DNA of 23,614 nt, taken from the NCBI GenBank assembly GCA_034096865.1, contig JAWQFJ010008040.1, positions 1 to 23,614 on the forward strand, written 5' to 3'. How positions within the stretch are numbered: position 1 is the stretch's first letter; the number at the start of each line of letters is the position of its first letter. Position numbers and translations under genes: made by a program. Positions 9,691-17,672 of the stretch are shown here, in pieces. The notes below the pieces were generated by a model. It was not told where the DNA came from. It saw only the letters and a program-made list of their open reading frames with translations, and did not search any database. Origin of the DNA: Theodoxus fluviatilis (taxonomy: Eukaryota; Mollusca; Gastropoda; Cycloneritida; Neritidae).

Positions 9691-10880
9691 TAGTTATGTA
9701 TAAATAGTGTGTTTTGTAAGCTGCGGGATGTTGAGCTTACGCTCACTTGAGCGCACACACATACATGTATACAACTAATGTCCCTTCATATTCTTCCGTC
9801 ATTGTGGTGGTGACGTCGTTATAACGTCACGTTGTGGAAATTTGTCAAAAAGTCCATGAATAATTTAATATTGTGTGCACTCATATGCAGTTAATTCGAG
9901 AAATAGTCCACAAGTCCAAAACAACCCTTCGTCATTATTATTAAAGGAAAATTATGTCGAATCATCGGGTTAGAGAATATCACACATAGCATTGTACGTG
10001 TCGACAGACTCCGGCAACGGGATCTTTGTTGTCCAGTAACTGAGTAAGTGTTTATCAACATTTGCCGCTTGATTTGATTGTCCAATTACTGGACTCTGTT
10101 ACGTGATTTTATAGTTTACTTACAGGATGTATGAAGTCATAATCTCAGTGCCTCATTGGTAATCTGTTGCACTGCAGGAAAGGAGAAACATGGCGTCTTC
10201 CTTTAAGTTTAACGCATCATCGCATAAACAAATCTAGCAATCATTAAAATAATTCCCCGTTGTTTCTTCTTCCAAATTCAGATATATGTGCTGTAATCGC
10301 ATATATTCCATCTAACGATGGAAAGCTGCCTTGTATGACGGGTCGACTTCCAATTGTGCAAAATTTATGTTTTAATGACTAATGTTTATTGCTGCAAAAT
10401 TTAAAATGGCAGCGATTTATCGGTTTGAGGCGAACACTATTTTGAAAGATAAGAGCAGAAATGTATATGTTGATGGCTGACAAAGGCTTGGAATTCACCC
10501 AATAGATTCTTCGAGACTAATGTTCACTGCTGGAGACGTAAATCCAACAATACTAGCATATCGTGATTAGTATTTAAAACATCGGCCCTAAGTTGAACTT
10601 TCCTCTACCAAGGTTTGAGATTATCTCCCTTGAAACGTTGATTCTACTATTCTCCTTGATCTGAGGGCACGTGAGGGAAAAGTCTGTATCTTACTAACAA
10701 CTAAAAAGCCACTAAACTGTGTACTGAGCAAGAATTGTCACCCTTCCCCTCGCATCTCGAAATCTGATATCACAGAGGGAAGTAATTTTCAAACATTGGC
10801 AGGCAAAAATTCAGTCCACAGATTCTGCGTGGGCAAAGTGGCGAGTCAAACGCATTAAAAAATCACATACACCCACAGAC
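9691..10880. other. Unassigned non-coding DNA
   Basis: No open frame, RNA gene or repeat that I can defend. Composition is moderately AT-rich. Confidence 0.5.
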
Positions 10881-10895
10881 GCACACGCACGCGCG

Positions 10896-10952
<57 letters not shown>
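10881..10952. repeat. Alternating (CG)n(CA)n tract
   Basis: Uninterrupted purine-pyrimidine alternation: GCACACGCAC, then about seven CG units, then about 24 CA units. Such tracts favour Z-DNA under negative supercoiling. The Cys/Val-rich minus-strand frames here are repeat artefacts. Confidence 0.95.
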
Positions 10953-10954
<2 letters not shown>

Positions 10955-11261
10955 GTAATGCAAATGATCGAGAACAGCGAATTGTTTGTAACAATCTTCA
11001 TATCGTAGCTTGAACCCTTGGCTGGCTGTGGCATTTTGATCAAGGAGTAGCTTATCTGTTGATTTCAGTGAGTCTACGCTATTCTGCAGCGCTCGGAAAA
11101 TGAATGAAGTACCAAAGAGAGAAAAAAAAATCACACCCCAACCTAAACTTAGTATCATAGTTTCCAAGCTGTTTATCACATACATGTAGAGATATTTCAT
11201 GAATGAAAGAGGCATTTGATGGGAAGTTTAACAATACTCCTTAAATTTTGGGGGATGAATT

Positions 11262-12127
11262 GTGGGAGGATAATGACTGACGCCCTAGCAGACCACGAAG
11301 GATTAATCAGCATCTGTGACAGAAAGATCACCAACTTACGTTTTGCTGATGACATTGATGGATTAGCAGGAAGTGAAGAGGAGCTGACTAGTCTTGTCGG
11401 GCACCTGGAAAAGACCTCACAGGCATATGGAATGGAGATCAGCGCAGAGAAGACCAAGGTGATAACGAACAATCCTCGGGGCTTCAAAATGGAACTCAAA
11501 GTGAAGGGCCAAAAACTGGAAGCTGTGAACAACTTCAAATACCTGGTATCTGTTGTGACTGATGAAGGGTCCAAACCAAAGATACTGTCCAGGATAGCAC
11601 AAACAACAGCAGCATTGGCAAAGTTGAAGCCAACATGGCGTGACAGAAATATCACTCTCGCATCGAAGATCAGGCTCATGCGCATGCTGGCCATCTCCGT
11701 ATTCTTGTATGCATGCGAGTCCTGGACACACATCTGAACTACAGAGACGGATACAAGCCCTGGAAATGAGATGCTACCGCAAGATTCTGAACATCTCATA
11801 TAAAGACCATGTCACGAATGAGGAAGTTAGCAACAGGATCAGGAGAGCAATTGAACAGTACTGCTCTCAATCGTGAAAAGCAGAAAGCTGAAGTGGTACG
11901 GTCACATGTCAAGAGGCAGTGGGCTGGCCAAGACCAACCTGCAAGGTACCGTACCAGGTGGGAGAAGGAGAGGCAGGCAAAGAAAAAGGTGGGAAGACAT
12001 CAAAGAGTGGACAGGCTTGACCTTTGCTGACATACAGCGAGCCACAGAGGATAGAGATCGATGGAGGAAGATTGTCCGAAAATCATCAGTGGTGCCTCAA
12101 CAACCCATCTCAGGGTTAAGAGACTGA
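11262..12127 (+). pseudogene. Second LINE type (copy D1): 5'-truncated RT and C-terminus
   Basis: A different non-LTR retrotransposon from family 1, possibly RTE-like (clade not certain). The recognisable protein starts at GRIMTDALADHEG, then the catalytic box RFADDIDGLAGSEEEL, EKTKVITNN, NNFKYLVSVVTDEG, SKIRLMRMLAISVFLYACESW, ELQRRIQALEMRCYRKIL, KLKWYGHMSRGSGLAKT, GGRRRGRQRKRWEDIKEW and a final ISGLRD stop. Two frameshifts break it, near 11733 (after ESWT) and near 11860 (before KSRKLKW). Sequence upstream of about 11262 is unrelated, so the 5' half of the RT and the endonuclease are missing. The stop codon is followed almost at once by a short ACTGA repeat, giving a minimal 3' UTR. Confidence 0.85.
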
Positions 12128-12354
12128 ACTGAACTGAATTGTATGACGAGCTCAACTATTGATTATGCGTTGCATGGTGGAAACTAGCTGCCAGTTTGTA
12201 AGATTTACGTGAAAGACACTGACATTGAGGTTTAGGAATGTCTCTCATATTTTCGTCTTTAACAGCTCCATGATGGGATTTACAGAGACAACCAAATACC
12301 GACATTTTCTTCACAAATAGTATAAAGTATTTGTGCAGTGTATCAGATTTAATG
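11495..12354 (+). repeat. 860-bp tandem duplication, unit 1
   Basis: Matches 12355-13214 base for base at an offset of 860, with a single difference that I found (A at about 11937 against T at about 12797, changing Asn to Ile in the LINE frame). The unit spans the LINE D 3' part, its tail and about 215 bp of 3' flank. The junction shows 2-bp (CT) microhomology. Confidence 0.95.
12120..12141 (+). repeat. LINE D 3' terminal short tandem repeat
   Basis: GACTGAACTGAACTGAATTG directly follows the final codons of the LINE D reading frame. Short tandem repeats in place of poly(A) are common at the 3' ends of several non-LTR clades. It is repeated at 12980-13001 in the duplicate. Confidence 0.7.
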
Positions 12355-12987
12355 CTCAAAGTGAAGGGCCAAAAACTGGAAGCTGTGAACAACTTCAAAT
12401 ACCTGGTATCTGTTGTGACTGATGAAGGGTCCAAACCAAAGATACTGTCCAGGATAGCACAAACAACAGCAGCATTGGCAAAGTTGAAGCCAACATGGCG
12501 TGACAGAAATATCACTCTCGCATCGAAGATCAGGCTCATGCGCATGCTGGCCATCTCCGTATTCTTGTATGCATGCGAGTCCTGGACACACATCTGAACT
12601 ACAGAGACGGATACAAGCCCTGGAAATGAGATGCTACCGCAAGATTCTGAACATCTCATATAAAGACCATGTCACGAATGAGGAAGTTAGCAACAGGATC
12701 AGGAGAGCAATTGAACAGTACTGCTCTCAATCGTGAAAAGCAGAAAGCTGAAGTGGTACGGTCACATGTCAAGAGGCAGTGGGCTGGCCAAGACCATCCT
12801 GCAAGGTACCGTACCAGGTGGGAGAAGGAGAGGCAGGCAAAGAAAAAGGTGGGAAGACATCAAAGAGTGGACAGGCTTGACCTTTGCTGACATACAGCGA
12901 GCCACAGAGGATAGAGATCGATGGAGGAAGATTGTCCGAAAATCATCAGTGGTGCCTCAACAACCCATCTCAGGGTTAAGAGACTGA
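12355..12987 (+). pseudogene. Second LINE type (copy D2): duplicated RT C-terminal fragment
   Basis: The part of LINE D carried by unit 2. It begins within LKVKGQKLEAV, downstream of the FADD box, and ends at the same GLRD stop with the same two frameshifts as D1. Sharing both frameshifts shows that the duplication happened after the element had already decayed. It was not a separate retrotransposition. Confidence 0.9.
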
Positions 12988-13214
12988 ACTGAACTGAATT
13001 GTATGACGAGCTCAACTATTGATTATGCGTTGCATGGTGGAAACTAGCTGCCAGTTTGTAAGATTTACGTGAAAGACACTGACATTGAGGTTTAGGAATG
13101 TCTCTCATATTTTCGTCTTTAACAGCTCCATGATGGGATTTACAGAGACAACCAAATACCGACATTTTCTTCACAAATAGTATAAAGTATTTGTGCAGTG
13201 TATCAGATTTAATG
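12355..13214 (+). repeat. 860-bp tandem duplication, unit 2
   Basis: The second copy of unit 1, in direct orientation with no spacer. After 13214-13216 the sequence diverges into unique DNA. Near-identity means a recent event, gene-conversion homogenisation or an assembly artefact. Confidence 0.95.
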
Positions 13215-13683
13215 CTGTAATGAAAAGTTAACGTATTTTTTAAAAGGTGGGAACGTTCCATTTACAAAACATAGGTTAGTAAATTTGATAATTATAACAC
13301 AATTATTTTGACATACAAGTACATAAGAAATGGTAACAAATGAGTGCCAGCAGTAGCATACGTGAAAGAAAAATAACAACCTAATCACATTGTTTACATT
13401 GAACTCTTCAACAGTCTTTATTAAATATCATATTTTGAACCACTCGAACCTAATAATCCAACAAGACTGGTATGTCTGGCACATGCAATAACGCACTTTG
13501 AAACAGGCTTTAAGTCGCACAGGTCATTTCCGAGACACGGTTCTGTAACATCAGTTGGGGTCAACAAGGCGGTAGTACTATAAACCGCAATCCCCCGCAA
13601 TCCCCTGCAATCTCCTACATTTTTATTATTCATTTCTTCATGTTTAGTGTATGTGTGTTTTGGGGGGTTTGTTAACAAAGCAA
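13215..13683. other. Unassigned non-coding DNA
   Basis: AT-rich with no supportable coding. It includes a tiny three-unit direct repeat of CCGCAATCCC at 13585-13615. Confidence 0.5.
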
Positions 13684-13710
13684 TTAGTCCTGAGGCCAAG
13701 CAGCTCTATC

Positions 13711-14644
13711 AGCTCTTGAAAAAGGAAGTGTCGGCTACAAGTTTAGACCAAATTGTTTTGACATATTTTGGAAGAAGACACCTAGTACATGACATTTTGA
13801 GATACGCTAACTTTGGGTAGAATCTAAATAATGAGATTTTTCAGTTTTTGAAATTCGTTTTTCATGCAAGCAGGTAAAAAGTATTTTAAAAATTGAAATT
13901 ATGTTTTAACTTTTTATTTTCCACAACTAAAGTAAGTAGGCATGTTCAAATATTACAATAATTCATGTATTGGAGAATGTTAGCGATTTTAGGTTTAGTC
14001 AGCATATAATTAAGAATAGAAAACTTGTTTTACTCAAATCATTTGAGTTGCCTCCCTTGATAGTCAACATACGTAGCAATGTGCACACACCACCACCTAA
14101 TCCTTCTGCACATCTCTTGGTTGCACAATCTCCACACAAACACAATCATGCTGTTGAAATCATTCCCAGTCTGAATCAATGGAAGCAATGTCTCCTTCAA
14201 AATACATTTCAGTGTCAGAACCACTACTGTCAGTGTCACTTGTGTTGTCCATGTCCATTCTAGTAAACTAGAGATTTCGCCTACCGGCAAAAGTATACAG
14301 AATGGTCCATGTCTTCCTCCACCAACGCCGACTGTTTGTTCACATGCCCAACACATGCACACAGTTGTGTGCATTGCAGAGAGTTGCGGTAGCAGCTGCT
14401 AATAAAATATAGTTTGCTGTATAGATTATCCATTTCTCTATTTGTTTACCAAATTTCAGGTTAAACTAATGTTAAGATCGTGGTTAATTTTGTTTCCAAA
14501 AAGATCGTTACCAGCATCCACTTTGGTAAGACGCCATTCTAAGATTATTGCCAAAAATCTGGTTTAAAAAATAAAATACAACATTTGTGCACTCATTATC
14601 GCACTAAAACTTATGCGTATTTACCACTTTGTTAATTTTGTACC
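13711..14644. other. Unassigned non-coding DNA
   Basis: AT-rich sequence with poly-T/A patches. Open frames on both strands near 13970-14370 overlap each other and show no recognisable domain, so I treat them as chance. Confidence 0.5.
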
Positions 14645-14648
14645 TTAA

Positions 14649-15382
14649 GGGCAGGTTTTAGTTTTTTAGTCAAAATCCTTGTTTATGCACCTAGGAAGTC
14701 CATCTTTTCATATATGATAGATACTTGCATGAAGTATGCAAAAACAGACTTTGTAATGACATTGCTACAGTCACATGACCAATATGGCGGATGGGTCTAT
14801 AAATAGTATCACATTTTGTGTGTCTGTTTTCTCTGTCAATTTTGAAGATATTTGCTTCAAACTTGGTATTTGCCTTATTCAAACATAGCTTAATCTCACA
14901 AACTAAAATTATAAGTTTTGAACCATATGTTAGTAAATGAGTAATTTTGAAAAAACACTTCATCTTTGTCCGTGAAAACAAATGCTAAGGTATGAAAGAA
15001 TCATCCATAACTCAGAAAGTACTCAATTAACCTCAATATGCTTAGTCTATGATGATTCCATACAACCTTGGAGAGTGTGTTCAAAAGTTCAAGATGATTG
15101 AACAAGATTTGGCTGAGAAAATGGGCACACAAGATCAGTAACAATTAAAAAAAGGACAAACAGAGAAAATTGACTTTGAAGTCTTTATTCAGGAACTATA
15201 CAGACAGTGCACCTGACTTCTTTAAAAAAAGTTTTAAAATATTTTGAGGCAAGATAGAGAAAAGATAATCGGAGATGTGAAAGTCAAGAGGGTGATCTTG
15301 ATCTTGGTAAAAAAAAATCTCATTTTCGAAAATTTTAGTGAAAACTTCGGTTCTTCAGCGTAGAAAAAACTAAAACCTGTCC
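14649..15382. mobile_element. TTAA-flanked non-autonomous DNA element (734 bp)
   Basis: The two ends are inverted: left GGGCAGGTTTTAGTTTTTT (14649-14667), right its reverse complement with one mismatch, ending CCTGTCC at 15382. TTAA sits immediately outside both ends (14645-14648 and 15383-15386). TTAA duplications are the mark of piggyBac and Kolobok superfamilies. The interior is AT-rich, without a transposase. Confidence 0.75.
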
Positions 15383-15386
15383 TTAA

Positions 15387-15627
15387 ATCTGTATTCTGGG
15401 GATTGTGTGAGCCTTAGACCATGTTCATTTTTTTTGGTCATATACCTCCTACCTACTGACTTTCTTTGGACATTATTTATTTTCCCTAGACTGCCCTTTT
15501 AACTTGGTTTCGTGCAACAAGCAACACTATTTTCTTCACATGATTATGGTGTAAATAGACCTCAAATGATCAATCAGGCAATCAATCAACTAGTTTTTAC
15601 TTAAATGTAACGAAAGTATAACGTTCA
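15387..15627. other. Unassigned non-coding DNA
   Basis: Short AT-rich interval. On the minus strand its right end would be the start of an intron following the GTAAGT at 15628-15633. Confidence 0.4.
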
Positions 15628-15633
15628 ACTTAC

Positions 15634-16054
15634 TTGTACGAGTTTTTCTGGAGTCCAAGTCTCTGTCAATTTGCATTTTCTAGACTTTGTCTTTCTGCAC
15701 ACAATACAGACAGGAGGCAGGATATGCTCGCTCCAGGTAGTCGATTCTCGGCTGTTCTGTCTTTGTGGTCTCATTTTTTTCCTCGGTGAAACAGCTCCCG
15801 CAGCTTTGCCTTTCTCAAAGCGACGCTGCGCCTGTTCGATTCTTCGTTTGTTGGTGAAACGAACGCGTTTCACTTTCAGGCTTTGATTGTAAAGCAAGAA
15901 GTTTCTCAGCTATCACACGTTCTTCGCCGTCTAAACTACTCCACTGCTTGCTTGACCATATGGTGGTATTCCACTTAATCTCTGTGAAACTCGCTAAATC
16001 TAGAGAAGTAATGTCTTCGCAGCAGTGCAAAATGCACTTGTCGAGCGCCGTTGT
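15634..16054 (-). CDS. Candidate exon, CxxC-containing protein of unknown function (frameshifted)
   Basis: Two minus-strand frames read as one protein-like stretch. The first (16054 to about 15900) has ALDKCILHCCEDITSLDLAS, then SLDGEERVIAEKLLALQ. After one frameshift the second (to 15634) has RFTNKRRIEQAQRRFEKG, a basic SPRKK segment, ILPPVCIVCRKTKSRK and EKLVQ. The frame ends at CAA followed by a perfect intron-start hexamer GTAAGT (15633-15628), so this may be a first or internal exon. The pattern of an acidic start, an RFT-NK-RIE-A helix, a Ser/Arg linker and a PPVCIVC-type Cys pair resembles a broad group of uncharacterised, multi-copy invertebrate proteins I associate with mobile or expanded families; this is from memory and unverified. 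The upstream limit is a TAA at 16055-16057. The frameshift argues for a pseudogene or a small intron. Confidence 0.4.
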
Positions 16055-16272
16055 TTAGGTTAGAAACCCATATATGCAAGGGACGCAACTCCGAATCTGA
16101 TACCAGCAAATAGACGTTTTTCATAGTTTTTTTTCCAACTTCTTTTAATTATCATACGTTATTTATATATTCATTTGAAAGTTAGCGTTTACAAAATATC
16201 AACAAAGAATATTCCCTTAACCCATCAGAACAAATATATTTTGGTGTCAACAACTATCCGAAGCTTTTGAAC
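16055..16272. other. Unassigned AT-rich interval
   Basis: The short stretch upstream of the candidate exon up to the right 27-bp repeat. It could hold a promoter or acceptor, but no motif convinces me. Confidence 0.3.
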
Positions 16273-16385
16273 GATAGAGCTGCTTGGCCTCAGGACTAAA
16301 TGAATGGTCCCTGTTGTGTCTTTCCCGTTTGAATTCTATTACGGCGCATGCTGTTGAATTTAGTTCATCACGATCGGTTACTAAG

Positions 16386-16722
16386 GCTGAAATGGTCGAA
16401 GTCGGAAACATTTCCAGACACTGTACCCGAGGTACTCTGTCCAATCGGACAGAGTACCTCAGTTTGAAATCTCGTCCTTACAGTCACGTGACATACCGAT
16501 GATAGCGCTCAGCTCAGACTGCACCTGCCACTCCGCCCTGACTGACTGACTTCGCACGCCCAGGGAGTTATGCTAAGATCCGGCTGCGTTAATGTATCTG
16601 CGTTTTGTGACAAACGTCTTGCTCGGTGGTACTGTACTCCATGCACCTTACGGTCCGCCTGATTCGGGTGTAATCTTAAGCTAAACGACGTTCCGAATGT
16701 TTCCGACTTCGACCATTTCAGC
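16386..16722. repeat. 27-bp perfect inverted repeat pair
   Basis: GCTGAAATGGTCGAAGTCGG plus seven more bases at 16386-16412 is matched by its exact reverse complement at 16696-16722. The pair encloses a hairpin (16429-16460). It may be the ends of a ~337-bp non-autonomous element, but no target duplication is evident. Confidence 0.65.
16429..16460. repeat. 14-bp perfect hairpin with a 4-base loop
   Basis: GAGGTACTCTGTCC, loop AATC, GGACAGAGTACCTC. The stem is perfect. It lies inside the larger inverted repeat pair. Confidence 0.85.
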
Positions 16723-16746
16723 AGCGCCAATAAACGTCGTTTAGCT
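16679..16746. repeat. 14-bp inverted repeat enclosing one arm of the larger repeat
   Basis: AGCTAAACGACGTT at 16679-16692 pairs with AACGTCGTTTAGCT at 16733-16746. The enclosed 40 bases contain the right 27-bp arm (16696-16722), giving a nested structure. Confidence 0.75.
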
Positions 16747-16812
16747 AAAGACTACATTATATTATTCATTTGTTCACGGGTGGTTAATTCTGCTATTTTT
16801 CTGGTTTGAGTT

Positions 16813-17027
16813 ACTCACTCACTCACTCACTCACTCACTCACTCACTCACTCACTCACTCACTCACTCACTCACTCACTCACTCACTCACTCACTCACTC
16901 ACTCACTCACTCACTCACTCACTCACTCACTCACTCACTCACTCACTCACTCACTCACTCACTCACTCACTCACTCACTCACTCACTCACTCACTCACTC
17001 ACTCACTCACTCACTCACTCACTCACT
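16813..17027. repeat. Pure (CTCA)n microsatellite
   Basis: About 54 uninterrupted tetranucleotide units, 215 bp. The Thr-His-Ser-Leu repeat frame through it is an artefact. It ends exactly where LINE copy C sequence is presumed to begin. Confidence 0.98.
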
Positions 17028-17672
17028 CCAGTCTTGGTTGTGCAGCGACCGAAGACGGTCGCATTTCACAGAGGCTCTGCCAGAGCGAGATACTGTGCTG
17101 TGTTAGTGGACTTGAAGAGATTTTCGTCACCAGTGTTTGCATCTCGTTCAGAGGACGATTACACTGTAAGTGTCTGAAATTAATTTTCTTCTCATATCTG
17201 GCATTTTTGCGTTTATGAACCTTGTGTCGGCTGCACTGGGGTGGATGCCACCTGTACTCGGGCAGAATACAGAAATGACCAAGCGATTTGTGTAGGACAT
17301 TATAATATTGAGACCCTGACACTGCCACATGTGCGTTTAGTCTTGTAGACGGCTAAGATATTGGCTCTCTGAACGTTTTGCCCAAATTTCGTCGACTTTA
17401 TTCGTTTGCTGAATGAGGAAGCATCGCCGTTGAAACTGAATTGTATGGCAATCTAGAGGAATCAGTGACACATTGCTGACGTTAAACGTCTCATCACTAG
17501 GGTGTCGATGTAGGGTCGAGAAGGGAAGAGTGAGAAACTTTAGCTTTTTTGTGTGTTTTTTTCAGTGTGTGTTTTTTCCGATTCTTTATCTTTTTTCTTT
17601 CCTTCCGACACAGTATTATTTGAACTTAACAGTTTGAAATTCGAGAAGGCTGTGCCCCGCACGTGCAGAACG
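17028..17672 (+). promoter_or_regulatory. Presumed 5' untranslated region / internal promoter of LINE copy C
   Basis: This non-coding stretch lies between the (CTCA)n array and the first good ATG. Near its start is a perfect 7-bp hairpin, GCGACCG-AAGA-CGGTCGC (17045-17062). APE-type LINEs usually carry an internal promoter here, but no core promoter motif is certain. An ORF1-frame extension upstream to 17553 lacks an ATG. The exact 5' end is inferred only from the edge of the microsatellite. Confidence 0.4.

Larger units (their letters stand above)
13684..16299. mobile_element. Candidate 2.6-kb element bounded by 27-bp perfect inverted repeats
   Basis: The 27 bases at 13684-13710 (starting TTAGTCCTGAGGCCAAGCAG) are the exact reverse complement of 16273-16299. 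Between them lie the TTAA-flanked element (14649-15382) and a minus-strand candidate exon that reads inward from the right end. This arrangement could be a decayed DNA transposon with a first exon near one terminus. No clear target-site duplication was found: the flanks read CAA and ATG. The repeats could instead be two independent insertions of a short repeat in opposite orientation. Confidence 0.4.

Noticed and set aside
10811..11215. Minus-strand frame with Cys-Val repeats
   Set aside because: Driven by the (CA)n/(CG)n tract, with no flanking domain.
12355..12987. Second independent insertion of LINE D
   Set aside because: It shares both frameshifts, the 3' flank and all but one base with the first copy, so it is a segmental tandem duplication.
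16813..17027. CRISPR-like array
   Set aside because: Perfect tetranucleotide repeat without spacers, in a eukaryotic context. The other tandem arrays also lack the repeat-spacer pattern.
16806..17177. Thr-His-Ser-Leu repeat protein
   Set aside because: Translation of (CTCA)n; four bases per unit give a 12-base, four-residue repeat automatically.
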